Assembly (NCBI RefSeq): GCF_029761935.1
Contig: NZ_CP121699.1
Coordinates: forward strand, 744,001-808,000
From: Microbacterium testaceum
Lineage (GTDB): Bacteria; Actinomycetota; Actinomycetes; Actinomycetales; Microbacteriaceae
Length of the DNA stretch: 64,000 nucleotides
Direction: 5' to 3'
This document shows positions 25,985 through 39,707 of the stretch, one piece after another (position 1 is the stretch's first letter; the number at the start of each line of letters is the position of its first letter). The position numbers and the translations under genes were made by a program. The notes beneath the pieces are model-generated. The model worked only from the letters and a program-made list of their open reading frames with translations. It ran no database searches and was not told the DNA's origin.

Positions 25985-27928
25985 CTACCGAGCCAGATGG
26001 CTGTGGATGTTCTCGGCGAGCGTCGGCCCGATGCCGGGGAGCTCCATGATCTCTTCGGGCGTGGCGTTCTTCAACGCCGAGACCGACCCGAAATGCCGCA
26101 GCAGCGCCTTGATGCGCGTGTCGCCGAGGCCGGGCACCTCGGTGAGCACGCTCGTGATGTCGCGCTTGCGGCGCTTGCGCTGGTGGACGATCGCGAAGCG
26201 GTGGGCCTCGTCGCGCAGACGCTGCAGCAAGTACAGCGCCTCCGAGGTGCGCGGAAGGATCACCGGGTACTCCTCCCCCGGCAGCCACACTTCTTCGAGA
26301 CGTTTGGCGATGCCGCACAGCGCGATCTCCTCGTGCCCCGCGTCGGCGAGGGCACGGGCCGCGGCGGCGACCTGCGGCTGACCACCGTCGACCACGAGCA
26401 GCTGCGGGCGGTAGGCGAAGCGCGGCCTCTTGCGGGCCGTGACGACCTCGCCGTCGGCCGTCGCCTCCTCGGAGTCGGGATCGGCCACGATCGCCCCGTC
26501 GATGGTCTCGGGCTCGATCTCGTCGGGCCGGTCGAGGTATGCCAGCCGGCGACTGAGCACCTGGTACATCGAATCGGTGTCGTCGGTCGTCTCGGCGACG
26601 CCGAAGGAGCGGTACTGGTCCTTGCGCGGAAGGCCGTCCTCGAACACGACCATGGATGCCACCACGTTGGTGCCCGACAGGTGCGAGATGTCGAAGCACT
26701 CGATGCGCAACGGCGCCTCGGTCATGCCGAGCGCCTCTTGCAGGTCGGTGAGGGCCTGCGACCGGGCGACGTAGTCGCTCGTCCGGCGCGTCTTGTGGAG
26801 CATGAGGGCCTGTTGCGCGTTCAGCGTCGCGGTCTTCAGCAGGTCGGCCTTGCGGCCGCGCTGGGCGACCTGCAGGGTCACCGGGCGGCCCCGGCGTTCG
26901 CGCAGCCAGTCCTCGAGCTGCTCCGCGTCGTCGGGGAGTTCGGGAACGAGCACCTGGCGGGGGATGTCGCTCGCGTCGGCGTCTCCATAGGTGCGCTGGA
27001 GGACCTGGTCGACGAGATCGGCACCGGAGATGTCGATCTCTTTCTCGATCGTGGTGGCGCGCACTCCGCGCACGCGTCCGCCGCGCACCACGAAGTGCTG
27101 GACGGTCGCGGCGAGCTCGTCCTCGGCGATACCGAAGAGATCGGCATCCGTGTCGGAGGCCAGCACGAGCGCGCTCTTGCCGAGCACGGCGTCGATGGCC
27201 TGCAGGCGGTCGCGGTAGTGCGCGGCCGACTCGTAGTCCATCGCGGCCGACGCCTCCTTCATGCGCGACGTCAGCTCGCGCGCGAAGCGCTGGTCGCCTC
27301 CCGACATGAAGGCGACGAAGTCGTTGACGATCGCGCGGTGCTCCTCGATCGTCACCTTCATCGAGCAGGGACCACCGCAGCGCCCGATCTGACCCGGGAA
27401 GCACGGTCGACCAGAGGCCATCGCCTTCTTGTACGAAGAGTCGCTGCACGTGCGGATCGGGAAGACCTTGATCATCAGGTCGATCGTGTCGTGCACCGCC
27501 CAGACCTTGGGGTACGGGCCGAAGTATTTCGCCCCGCGGATCTTCGGGTTGCGCGTGACGATCACCCGCGGCGCCTCGTCGGCGAGGGTGATCGCCATGA
27601 AGGGGTACGACTTGTCATCCTTGTAACGGACGTTGAACGGCGGATCGAATTCCTTGATCCACATGTACTCGAGCTGCAGCGAGTCGACGTCGCTGGGCAC
27701 GACCGTCCACTCCACGCTCGCCGCCGTCGTGACCATGCGGCGCGTGCGCTCGTGCAGCGAGTGCAGCGGCGCGAAGTAGTTCGACAGGCGCGCGCGCAGG
27801 TTCTTCGCCTTGCCGACGTACAGCACGCGCCCCTCGGCGTCCCGGAACCGGTAGACCCCCGGATTGGTGGGGATCTCGCCGGCCTTGGGACGGTACGGAA
27901 GGTGCGAGACCCGTTCGCGAGACGCCAT
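25985..27928 (-). CDS. uvrC: Excinuclease ABC subunit C
   Basis: Makes both incisions in nucleotide excision repair. The 647-aa protein has the N-terminal GIY-YIG nuclease domain ([20 protein letters not shown], residues 24-43), a Cys-rich piece around [13 protein letters not shown], a UVR segment near 205, the RNase H-like C-terminal nuclease domain ([20 protein letters not shown], then [11 protein letters not shown]) and tandem helix-hairpin-helix motifs at the end ([16 protein letters not shown]). It starts 2 nt after uvrA stops, so the two are coupled. Confidence 0.97.
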   Translation of the reverse strand: MASRERVSHLPYRPKAGEIPTNPGVYRFRDAEGRVLYVGKAKNLRARLSNYFAPLHSLHERTRRMVTTAASVEWTVVPSDVDSLQLEYMWIKEFDPPFNVRYKDDKSYPFMAITLADEAPRVIVTRNPKIRGAKYFGPYPKVWAVHDTIDLMIKVFPIRTCSDSSYKKAMASGRPCFPGQIGRCGGPCSMKVTIEEHRAIVNDFVAFMSGGDQRFARELTSRMKEASAAMDYESAAHYRDRLQAIDAVLGKSALVLASDTDADLFGIAEDELAATVQHFVVRGGRVRGVRATTIEKEIDISGADLVDQVLQRTYGDADASDIPRQVLVPELPDDAEQLEDWLRERRGRPVTLQVAQRGRKADLLKTATLNAQQALMLHKTRRTSDYVARSQALTDLQEALGMTEAPLRIECFDISHLSGTNVVASMVVFEDGLPRKDQYRSFGVAETTDDTDSMYQVLSRRLAYLDRPDEIEPETIDGAIVADPDSEEATADGEVVTARKRPRFAYRPQLLVVDGGQPQVAAAARALADAGHEEIALCGIAKRLEEVWLPGEEYPVILPRTSEALYLLQRLRDEAHRFAIVHQRKRRKRDITSVLTEVPGLGDTRIKALLRHFGSVSALKNATPEEIMELPGIGPTLAENIHSHLAR

Positions 27929-27930
27929 GC

Positions 27931-30900
<2,970 letters not shown>

Positions 30901-30906
30901 CTGTTA

Positions 30907-30912
30907 AGTCTA
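30907..30912 (-). promoter_or_regulatory. Candidate -10 of a leaderless uvrA mRNA
   Basis: TAGACT on the - strand matches the actinobacterial TANNNT -10 consensus and sits 6 nt before the uvrA GTG. This spacing puts the transcription start at or next to the start codon, typical of leaderless transcripts. No clear -35 and no TCGAAC-N4-GTTCGA SOS box were seen. Confidence 0.45.
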
Positions 30913-30931
30913 GGTCGGACCTCCGACATCG

Positions 30932-30951
30932 GCCCCGGGTTCGCCCGGGGC
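30932..30951. terminator. TTCG-tetraloop hairpin between ohrR and uvrA
   Basis: GCCCCGGG and CCCGGGGC form a perfect 8-bp stem with a very stable TTCG tetraloop. It lies 73 nt after the stop of the MarR-type regulator and 31 nt before the uvrA start, and probably ends the regulator transcript. Confidence 0.65.
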
Positions 30952-31024
30952 GCACGGATGTGCGAGAGTGCGAGCCCCTCGGCGTCGCTCCCGGACGCCT
31001 CGGACGGCCATCCCAGGCCGGACG

Positions 31025-31453
31025 TCAGTCGCGCGTCGGTCCCGCGAAGGGAGCGAGACCGTCGCGCAGCGCCACGAGCGCATCGTGGTCGACCCCGACC
31101 CGCTCCATGATCTTGCCCGGAACCTCGAGCGCGGCCGCGCGCAGAGCGCGACCCTCGTCCGTCAGCGCGATGTCGAGCACGCGCTCGTCGTCGGCGCGTC
31201 GCGACCGCGCGACCCTCCCCTGGGCCTCGAGGCGCTTGACGAGCGGCGACAGCGTGGCGGGCTCCATCGCGAGTTCGACGGCGAGAGCGCCGAGGGAGCG
31301 CGGCTCCTCCTCCCAGAGCGCGAGCATCACCAGGTACTGCGGGTGCGTCAGCCCGAGCGGCTCGAGCACGGGGCGGTAGATCGAGACCACGTTCCGGGCG
31401 GCAGTGACCAACGCGAAGCACACCTGATTTTCGAGCTTCAGGAGGTCGTCCAC
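31025..31453 (-). CDS. MarR-family regulator, OhrR-like
   Basis: Dimeric winged-helix repressor. The 142-aa protein has the OhrR-type N-terminus LENQVCFALVTAARNVV, whose single cysteine (residue 12 region) is the organic-peroxide sensor in that subfamily, followed by YRPVLEPLGLTHPQYLVML and the wing RRADDERVLDIALTDEG. GTG 31453 is preceded by GGAGAGGAG. An ohr peroxidase gene, the usual partner, is not adjacent; instead a 78-aa zinc-ribbon protein is divergent across a palindrome. Peroxide sensing is inferred from the cysteine. Confidence 0.85.
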   Translation of the reverse strand: MDDLLKLENQVCFALVTAARNVVSIYRPVLEPLGLTHPQYLVMLALWEEEPRSLGALAVELAMEPATLSPLVKRLEAQGRVARSRRADDERVLDIALTDEGRALRAAALEVPGKIMERVGVDHDALVALRDGLAPFAGPTRD

Positions 31454-31471
31454 GAGCGCTCCTCTCCATTC

Positions 31472-31485
31472 GTTAGTACACTAAC
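31472..31485. promoter_or_regulatory. Operator palindrome overlapping divergent -10 elements
   Basis: GTTAGT-AC-ACTAAC is a perfect 6-bp inverted repeat with a 2-bp centre in an otherwise GC-rich region. TACACT (+ strand, 31477-31482) and TAGTGT (- strand) both match TANNNT, so a bound MarR dimer would block transcription in both directions. The + element lies 7 nt before ATG 31490, implying a leaderless mRNA. Confidence 0.65.
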
Positions 31486-31489
31486 TATC

Positions 31490-31726
31490 ATGACACGAAG
31501 GGATGCCGACCGCCCGCCTCTGCGCGAGCGCGTCCGCGACGCCGGCGGCTGGTACCAGTACCTCAACACGCGCCTCATCCGGGTCGCCGGACCCGCGTCC
31601 GTCGGCCCGTACGAGAACACCCCCGAGCCCGTTCGCACGGAGCGCCCCTGTCCGCTGTGCGGTCACGCGATGTCCGAGCACGCCGTCGACCGGTCGGGGC
31701 CGAAGCCCCTCCTGCACTGCCCCTGA
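31490..31726 (+). CDS. Small zinc-ribbon-like protein of unknown function
   Basis: I do not recognise this 78-aa protein. The N-terminal half is basic and aromatic (GGWYQYLNTRLIRVAG). The C-terminal half has CPLCGHAMSEHAVD and ends LHCP, so Cys-x2-Cys, His and Cys could bind zinc. No ribosome site precedes ATG 31490 and a -10 lies just upstream, fitting leaderless expression. It is divergent from the OhrR-like regulator and shares its operator, so it is probably a regulated target. Confidence 0.65.
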   Translation: MTRRDADRPPLRERVRDAGGWYQYLNTRLIRVAGPASVGPYENTPEPVRTERPCPLCGHAMSEHAVDRSGPKPLLHCP

Positions 31727-31745
31727 TCTCTTACGCGGACCCGAC

Positions 31746-32171
31746 TCACTCGTCGAGCACGGGCCTCCCCCGGTCATCGAGTGGCCAGCCCGGGTTGACC
31801 GCGACCTCCCAGGGGTGGCCGTCGGGGTCGATGAAGACGCCGGAGTACCCGCCCCACGGGGTGTCCGCTCCCGCGCGCGCGAGCCGGGCTCCCGCCGCCT
31901 CCGCCTCCGCGAGGATCGCATCGACGTCAGCCGGGTGATCCACGTTGTGGGCGAGGGTCACCCCGCCCCAGCCCCCGGCATCCGAGACACCGGAGTCCTC
32001 GGCGAGCTTCGCCCTGTCCCACAACGCGACGACCATACCTCCGACGTCGAAGAACGCCACCTCTCCGGCGACCGACGACGGATGCGCTCGCCACCCGGGC
32101 GCCGTGTAGAAGGCCATCGCCCGTTCCAGATCGCTGACGCCGAGGGTGACGAGCGTGACGCGTTGTTCCAT
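31746..32171 (-). CDS. VOC-family (glyoxalase/bleomycin resistance-like) protein
   Basis: The 141-aa protein has the paired beta-alpha-beta-beta-beta layout of the vicinal oxygen chelate fold: VTLVTLGVSDLERAMAFY at the start and SGVFIDPDGHPWEVAVNP at the end. The C-terminal Glu of WEV is a usual metal ligand. The substrate cannot be predicted, since VOC proteins include glyoxalases, dioxygenases and drug-binding proteins. ATG follows GGAGG at a good distance. It is 31 bp downstream of uvrB start-to-end orientation on the same strand, so it may be read from the uvrB transcript. Confidence 0.85.
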   Translation of the reverse strand: MEQRVTLVTLGVSDLERAMAFYTAPGWRAHPSSVAGEVAFFDVGGMVVALWDRAKLAEDSGVSDAGGWGGVTLAHNVDHPADVDAILAEAEAAGARLARAGADTPWGGYSGVFIDPDGHPWEVAVNPGWPLDDRGRPVLDE

Positions 32172-32202
32172 GACGACCTCCGCGCGCCGGACCCGATCAG
32201 GG

Positions 32203-34272
<2,070 letters not shown>

Positions 34273-34355
34273 ACTTCCAGCGTAGGCGGGGCCTCCGACA
34301 TCGGGGTCGGGTTGCGTTCGCCGTGGGCGAGCGCCCGGGTCCCGCATCGCCCCGA

Positions 34356-34958
34356 TCAGGCGGGACGGACCACCCGAGCCCAGAGCTGATCGACCTGTCG
34401 GCGCGTGGCATCCATATCGGTCGAGGTGTCGATCACGACGTCCGCCAGAGCGAGGCGCTCCTCTTCGCTCGCCTGCGAACCCACGCGCGCGCGGGCGTCG
34501 GCCTCGCTCAGCCCGCGGTTCTCGACGAGCCGCCGCACGCGGAGCTCCGCGGGGCAGTGCGCCACGACCACCAGGTCCCACGAGTCACCGCCGCGCGCCT
34601 CGGCGAGCAGGGGCACGTCGTACACGACCACCGCACCCGCGTCCGCGGTGAAGGCCTCGTGGAAACGTCGCTGCGACTCCTCGCGCACGGCCGGGTGCAC
34701 GAGCGCGTTGAGGCGCGCGAGTCGATCGGGATGACCGAACACCAGGGCTCCGAGCGCGGCCCGATCGAGCGCCCCGTCGGGACGCACGACGTCCGCGCCG
34801 AACTCGTCGGCGATCGCGCCGAGCACCACGGACCCCGGGGCCTGCACCTCTCGGACGATCGCATCCGCGTCGACCACGACGGCTCCACGGTCGGCGAGAA
34901 GGGCGGCGATGGTGGATTTGCCCGAGGCGATCCCACCCGTCAACGCGAGAAGAGGCAC
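34356..34958 (-). CDS. coaE: Dephospho-CoA kinase
   Basis: Last step of coenzyme A synthesis, phosphorylating dephospho-CoA with ATP. The 200-aa P-loop protein starts [21 protein letters not shown] with Walker A near residue 9, and has [15 protein letters not shown] near residue 31 and [11 protein letters not shown] near residue 105. GTG 34958 gives the standard short N-terminus; another GTG eight codons upstream is possible, and neither has an ideally spaced ribosome site. It precedes uvrB by 83 bp on the same strand. Confidence 0.92.
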   Translation of the reverse strand: MPLLALTGGIASGKSTIAALLADRGAVVVDADAIVREVQAPGSVVLGAIADEFGADVVRPDGALDRAALGALVFGHPDRLARLNALVHPAVREESQRRFHEAFTADAGAVVVYDVPLLAEARGGDSWDLVVVAHCPAELRVRRLVENRGLSEADARARVGSQASEEERLALADVVIDTSTDMDATRRQVDQLWARVVRPA

Positions 34959-35070
34959 CCCTCGAGGATGCCATATCCGCACGTCCTCCCACCGGGGAGG
35001 CGGATCGTCCACCTGTCGTCTAGCATTTGCCCAGGCCGCACGCCCGTTCCGGCCCGACGAAAGCTCCGCC

Positions 35071-35445
35071 ATGACCTCCCCACACACCACTGTGGTGATC
35101 GAGGACGACCTCGACATCCGCCTCCTCGTGACGGCGGTCCTCGAGAGCGCTGGATACGTCGTCCACGCGGCCGCGACCGGCCTCGACGGCATCGAACTCG
35201 TCCGTCGGCACGACCCCGTCGTGACGACGTTGGACGTGAGCATGCCGGGGATCGACGGGTTCGAGACGGCGCGCCGCATCCGCGCGTTCAGCGCCACCCG
35301 CATCCTCATGGTGAGTGCGCGGGCTGACGAGAACGAACAGCGAGCGGGCCGCGAGGCCGGCGCCGACGACTACCTCACCAAGCCGTTCCGTCCGCGCGAG
35401 CTCCGCCAGCGGGTCACCGACCTCGCCCACTCCGTCCGGGACTGA
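35071..35445 (+). CDS. Stand-alone receiver-domain response regulator
   Basis: The 124-aa protein is a single CheY-like receiver: acidic Glu11/Asp12/Asp13, phosphoacceptor Asp55 in TTLDVSMPG, conserved Ser in LMVSARAD and Lys104 in LTKPF. There is no DNA-binding or enzymatic output. Such proteins act by binding partners or as phosphate relays. GAAAG precedes ATG 35071. It converges on the membrane GGDEF-like gene with only 8 bp between stops, and the histidine kinase lies beyond, so the three probably form one signalling set (inference). Confidence 0.85.
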   Translation: MTSPHTTVVIEDDLDIRLLVTAVLESAGYVVHAAATGLDGIELVRRHDPVVTTLDVSMPGIDGFETARRIRAFSATRILMVSARADENEQRAGREAGADDYLTKPFRPRELRQRVTDLAHSVRD

Positions 35446-35453
35446 ACCCCGAC

Positions 35454-36611
35454 TCAGGCAAGCCCGAAGGCCTGTTCGCCGGTCGCAGCCGCGTGCGCCG
35501 CGGCCTCGTCCGCTCGCGTCGTGAGGGCGACCGAGTGATAACCATGGTCTGCGGCCAGAGCCATTCCGACGCCCACGGTCGGCACGACCGCGGCGCCCAG
35601 GCGCGCGAGGTCGGCGACCACGCGCTGGTGCAGGATGCGAGCGGCGCGGCGCACGTCCGTCGTCGGCGTCGTGGTGAACGCCACGGCGAGGCCGGCGGCA
35701 TCCGTCTCCCCCACGAGAGCCATCGTGGGCGAGTGCCGACGCACGGACGCACGCACCTCGAGGGCCAGGCTCTCGGCGTCATCGGGGCCGAAGGCGACGG
35801 CGAGGCGTTTGAGATCGTCGATCCGGATGCCGATGACGCACACGCCCTCGCCCGCCTCCTCGGCCCGCGAGCAGATGATGGCGAGAGTGGCCTCGAATGA
35901 TTCGCGGAAGAGCACGCCGTTCGCGTCCACCGACAGCCGTCGGGTCTCGGACGTCCCGCGCAGCGCCGACTCGTTCGCCCGAAGGACGGAGGTCACCACG
36001 ACCGCCGCGATGACGAGCGAGATCGTGAGGATCGCCGACACCCGCGTGTCGAACGCGTCGCGGAACAGCGCGCTGTCGGGGCCGAGCGAGAGGAACACGA
36101 TCGCGCGGGCGACGAACCACACCGTCTCGACCGCCAGGACGACGGTCAGTCCCGACGAGCTCCACCGACGGGCGATCGCCCCTCGACGCGTCTCGATCGC
36201 TCCCGTCGCGGCGAACACCGCGTTGCCGAGGAAGAACGGCACGGCCCCCGCCCACGATCCCCCCTCGGGCCCCGCGGCCAGAGCGGCGACGACCACCACG
36301 AGGACGGTCGCCGTGAGGATGAGCGCGGCACGGCGGACCGATCCGCCGTTGAAGGCGACGCACCCCAGCCAGATGAAGCCGGTGGCGGCGACGAACGCGC
36401 CGTTGCCCACCGCGACCGCGACGTACACGTCGGGAAGCAGCAGCCAGGCCAGGTAGCACGTGGCCGAGAACGTCCCCGACAGGTAGGCGCTCGCCCACAG
36501 TCGACCGGGGAGGCCGTCCTTGAGCATGAGGGTGTCGAGCAGGTACATCACCGTCGACGCGACGATCACGAGGGTCGCCGCGGCCTGCAGGGTGAGGACG
36601 TCGAGGTTCAC
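35454..36611 (-). CDS. Membrane protein with degenerate GGDEF domain
   Basis: The 385-aa product has about seven membrane helices in residues 1-220, then a domain shaped like GGDEF: VIGIRIDDLKRLAVAFG aligns with the IDIDxFKxxND region, but the catalytic GG[DE]EF is replaced by GETD and downstream residues are lost. It is therefore unlikely to make c-di-GMP and may bind nucleotide or signal by conformation. It starts within the last codon of the histidine kinase (ATGA overlap), so kinase and sensor are co-translated. Confidence 0.75.
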   Translation of the reverse strand: MNLDVLTLQAAATLVIVASTVMYLLDTLMLKDGLPGRLWASAYLSGTFSATCYLAWLLLPDVYVAVAVGNGAFVAATGFIWLGCVAFNGGSVRRAALILTATVLVVVVAALAAGPEGGSWAGAVPFFLGNAVFAATGAIETRRGAIARRWSSSGLTVVLAVETVWFVARAIVFLSLGPDSALFRDAFDTRVSAILTISLVIAAVVVTSVLRANESALRGTSETRRLSVDANGVLFRESFEATLAIICSRAEEAGEGVCVIGIRIDDLKRLAVAFGPDDAESLALEVRASVRRHSPTMALVGETDAAGLAVAFTTTPTTDVRRAARILHQRVVADLARLGAAVVPTVGVGMALAADHGYHSVALTTRADEAAAHAAATGEQAFGLA

Positions 36612-38239
36612 GGGGTCTCCCTCGGATCGCGTGGCAGCCGCACGGTGAAGGTGGCCCCTTCGCCCGCTGCCGTGTGCACGGTGATCTCGCCGCCGTGGGC
36701 GCGGACGAGGTCCCGGCTGATAGCGAGGCCCAGCCCGCTGCCGTGGGTCGAGGATTTGCGCACGGCGTCGCCCCGAAAGAATCTTTCGAACAGGCGCGCC
36801 TGTTCGCTCGCGCTGATGCCCGGCCCGTCGTCCGAGATGACGACCGTGATCGAGCGCGGTTCGTTTCCGACCGAGACGGCCACCGACCCCCCGCGCGGGT
36901 TGTACTTCACGGCGTTCGAGAGCAGATTGTCGATGACCTGGCGCACCCGGCGTCCGTCGACCAGCGCGTGCGCCGCCGGCAGGTCGCCGGCCTCGATCAG
37001 GATGCCGTGATCATGCGCCTTCAACGCGATCGACTCGATCGCGGAGCGGACGATAGCCGAGACGTCGGTCGGGCGCAGATCCAGGTCGACGCCGAAACCC
37101 TCCCTCGACGTGGACGACACCGCGAGGATGTCCGCGACCAGCTCGAGTAGCCGCGAGGCGTTCCGCTCGGCCACCTCGAGCCTCTCCCGGGTCGCGGGAT
37201 CGAGCCCGTCGTCGTCGAGCGCGAGGTCAAGGTAGCCGATGATCGAGGTGAGCGGGGTGCGCAGCTCGTGCGAGACGCTGGCGACCAAGTCTTCGCGGGC
37301 CCGGCGGGCCTGCTCCTCCACCGTCACGTCGCGCGAGACGACCACTGCCCCGGCGTCGCCGGCGTCGCTGCGGGGCAGACGTCGCGCGGTGACGTTGAGG
37401 GCGCGACGGTCCTCCCCCGGAAGTCCGTACCAGACCACTTCGCCCTCGAACACCTCTCCCGAGCGCGCGCGAGCGAGCGGATCGGATGCCGGGGGGATCG
37501 CGGTGGATCCGTCGGCGGCGAACACCGCGACCTCCCGGCCGAAGGCGTCCGTGCTGTTCAGCAGGAGCCCGTGGGCGGTGTTGGTGACGGAGAACTCCCC
37601 GGTCGGGGTGATGCGCGTGACGCCGAAGTCGACGGCATCCAGAACCTCGGTGACGAGGTCCTCCTGACGCCGGGCACGATCGAGGGCGCGACGCAGCTCA
37701 GCGGACTGCTTCTCGAGCAGGACCCGCTGGGCGCGGGAACGTCGAGCGGTGAACGCGGCCATCGACGACAGCGCCGCCACGGTGAAGGGCAGCACGAGGG
37801 TCGACGCGGTGAACCGCTGCAGGTCATCGGTCGTGAGCTGGTGGACCATCACGGCGGTCACCGTCAACGACACGGCCACGACGCCGCGCAGACCGAAGAC
37901 CGTCCCGATCCAGATCGCGGGGAACGTCCACAGCAGCCCGACTCCGGCCAGGGGCGAGCTCTCGCGCATGACGGCGATCGCCACGACGTCGACGATCGGC
38001 AGCAGCCCGACCACCCACCGGGGCATGCGCTGCCAGGGCAGGAGTACGGCGGCGATCGCACCCGCGAAGACGAGCGAGGTCCCTCCGAAGAACAGCGAGG
38101 CGTGGCCCACCTGCCCCACCGAGATCGACACCACGACACTCAGGAGGGTCGCTGCGGCGAGAAGCGTCTGGCTCGCCACGATGCTGCGGCGCAGACCGAA
38201 GCGCTCGCTCGAGGTCGGAGGCGCCATGGCCTCGACCAT
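36608..38239 (-). CDS. Membrane sensor histidine kinase
   Basis: The 543-aa protein has six or so membrane helices in about the first 180 residues (MASE-like), a PAS-type domain (VLDAVDFGVTRITPTGEFSV), the HisKA motif VSHELRTPLTSIIGYLDLAL with the phosphorylated His, and a HATPase domain with N box DNLLSNAVKYNPRGG, G1 ISDDGPGIS and G2 HGSGLGLAISRDLV. ATG 38239 was chosen because GGAAAA lies 5 nt upstream; starts 14 codons earlier or 4 codons later are possible. It is followed by the GGDEF-like membrane gene. The only receiver nearby is the stand-alone one at 35071. Confidence 0.9.
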   Translation of the reverse strand: MVEAMAPPTSSERFGLRRSIVASQTLLAAATLLSVVVSISVGQVGHASLFFGGTSLVFAGAIAAVLLPWQRMPRWVVGLLPIVDVVAIAVMRESSPLAGVGLLWTFPAIWIGTVFGLRGVVAVSLTVTAVMVHQLTTDDLQRFTASTLVLPFTVAALSSMAAFTARRSRAQRVLLEKQSAELRRALDRARRQEDLVTEVLDAVDFGVTRITPTGEFSVTNTAHGLLLNSTDAFGREVAVFAADGSTAIPPASDPLARARSGEVFEGEVVWYGLPGEDRRALNVTARRLPRSDAGDAGAVVVSRDVTVEEQARRAREDLVASVSHELRTPLTSIIGYLDLALDDDGLDPATRERLEVAERNASRLLELVADILAVSSTSREGFGVDLDLRPTDVSAIVRSAIESIALKAHDHGILIEAGDLPAAHALVDGRRVRQVIDNLLSNAVKYNPRGGSVAVSVGNEPRSITVVISDDGPGISASEQARLFERFFRGDAVRKSSTHGSGLGLAISRDLVRAHGGEITVHTAAGEGATFTVRLPRDPRETP

Positions 38240-38317
38240 AGCGTTTTCCGAGTGCGCGACAGGGGCGGCGTGCTCCGGCACGCCGGTCAGGGCGTCGTGA
38301 CGGCTCCGGCGAGAGGG

Positions 38318-38995
38318 TCAGAACCCGAAGTCGCCGCCGAAATCTCCCCCGAGGTCCCCGCCGAAATCGCCCGCGCCCGCGTCCGTCCCCGACGCGTCAG
38401 CGACGCCGGCGGCGTCCGCGTCGGCCTGGGCGTCCGCTGCCGCACCGTCGGCGTATCCCGCGTCGTAGCCGGGGTCGAACATCGCCCCGACGAGAGCGGA
38501 ACCGACGACGTACCCACCGATGGTCCCGAGCATCGAGGCTCCGAGCATCGACCCGAAACCCGGACCGTTCGAGAAACCGCGCCCGCCGAAGGTGCGCTCC
38601 ATGAAACCGGGCTGCGAGTACTCGGCACGGGTGGCGGCGCGAGCCAACGATGCCGGATCGTCGCTCGCGGGACGCTCGGCGGGTGCCAACCCGGCCGACA
38701 TCTCGGCGAGCACCTGCTGACGCTGGGCCGGGGTCAGTCGGCCGAAGGCTTCGGCGTGCACCTGCTCGACCGTCTCGGGAGGCGCCGTCCGGAGCAGGTA
38801 GCGGTAGCGTTCGATCGCCTGGCGGTCCTCGTCGGACCCGGATGCGGCGGCCGGCGCCTGCTGCTGCGCGGGCGGAGGGGCGCACCGACCCTCGGCGTCA
38901 CGAGAGCCGCTCGCCGAACCGTGGGGCACCGGGGTCTCGGGGGCTCGTCGCGAGGCGTCGTCGCCGGAGCCGAACAGTCTGTCGAACAAGCCCAT
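38318..38995 (-). CDS. Conserved hypothetical protein with Gly/Asp-rich tail
   Basis: I do not recognise a function. The 225-aa product starts MGLFDRLFGSGDD and has a disordered Ala/Pro/Gln stretch. A helical middle follows (AIERYRYLLRTAPPETVEQV, then LTPAQRQQVLAEMS), a glycine-rich possibly membrane-associated part (FGSMLGASMLGTIGGYVVG), and a repetitive tail of DFGGD units ending in GF. The middle part recurs in many actinobacterial proteins, sometimes mislabelled as cation-transporting ATPases; there is no ATPase motif here. ATG 38995 gives the conserved MGLFDRLFG start. Confidence 0.75.
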   Translation of the reverse strand: MGLFDRLFGSGDDASRRAPETPVPHGSASGSRDAEGRCAPPPAQQQAPAAASGSDEDRQAIERYRYLLRTAPPETVEQVHAEAFGRLTPAQRQQVLAEMSAGLAPAERPASDDPASLARAATRAEYSQPGFMERTFGGRGFSNGPGFGSMLGASMLGTIGGYVVGSALVGAMFDPGYDAGYADGAAADAQADADAAGVADASGTDAGAGDFGGDLGGDFGGDFGF

Positions 38996-39121
38996 GGGTG
39001 CGCCTCTCGGATCGTGTGTCTCGCACCGTAGACCGCTCACCTCGGAGCGCCCTGAGGCTTGTGGACGGCGGAGCACTCGTGGCAGTCGGGCAGGCGGAGC
39101 GCACGGAGCATGCGACAGCCG

Positions 39122-39673
39122 TCAGCCCCGGCGCGCGATCGCCGCGCTCGTCCACCGGGCGTATAACGCCCAGGGGTCGTCGACGCCCGCCGCGAGCTCG
39201 GCCACGTGCGCGTCGAGCGCGGGGCTGCGGCGGAACCACTCGGTCCTGCCGAATCGCTCGTCCCCGAACTGCGCGTGTCGACGCCGCTCGACGAGCCTGT
39301 CCCCCGGCTCGAAGGCGAGGAGTTCGTCGTGCCAGATAGCGGCCAGCCGCTGACGGGGGCTCGCCGTGGTACCGATCTTGATGCGGTCGTCGAACCGCAG
39401 GTAGTAGACGACGTCGACGCGCGGCGGCGGCAGTTCGCCGTCGACGGGGTCGCCGTGCCGCCACTCGCACACCGCGCAGAGCCACCCGCTCGGCCACCGC
39501 ACGCCCAGCCGCGACCCGCACAATCGGCAGGGCGCCGGGAGCACGTCGGTCACGCCGTGATGCCCGGCAGCCCAGTCCGCGCTCACGCCCATGTGCCAGG
39601 TGCAGAGCGCCACCGGGGCGGAGGGATCGGCCGCTCGCCGGCAATCGGGCACGAGGCAGTCGGGGGCGGACAT
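39122..39673 (-). CDS. GIY-YIG (T5orf172/MUG113-type) protein with N-terminal zinc-finger region
   Basis: The 183-aa protein has an N-terminal Cys/His-rich half (CLVPDCRRA, CTWH, CRLCGSRLG, CAVCEWRH) that could bind two zincs. The C-terminal half has YYLRFDDRIKIGTTASPRQR, the signature of the T5orf172 branch of GIY-YIG nucleases, followed by ERRRHAQFGDERFGRTEWF with the usual helix and Glu. Such domains occur in phage and mobile-element proteins and in uncharacterised chromosomal ones. A nuclease function is plausible but unproven. It is not in an obvious operon; the GH13 gene lies 34 bp upstream on the same strand. Confidence 0.75.
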   Translation of the reverse strand: MSAPDCLVPDCRRAADPSAPVALCTWHMGVSADWAAGHHGVTDVLPAPCRLCGSRLGVRWPSGWLCAVCEWRHGDPVDGELPPPRVDVVYYLRFDDRIKIGTTASPRQRLAAIWHDELLAFEPGDRLVERRRHAQFGDERFGRTEWFRRSPALDAHVAELAAGVDDPWALYARWTSAAIARRG

Positions 39674-39707
39674 GCGCTCACGCTACGCCCGACCCCCGAC
39701 ATCGCCG

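Noticed and set aside
30901..31024. SOS box for uvrA
   Set aside because: No TCGAAC-N4-GTTCGA-like palindrome was visible here or upstream of uvrB.
34273..34581. Extended N-terminus of uvrB
   Set aside because: The extra residues are low complexity and no family member has them; ATG 34272 gives the standard start.
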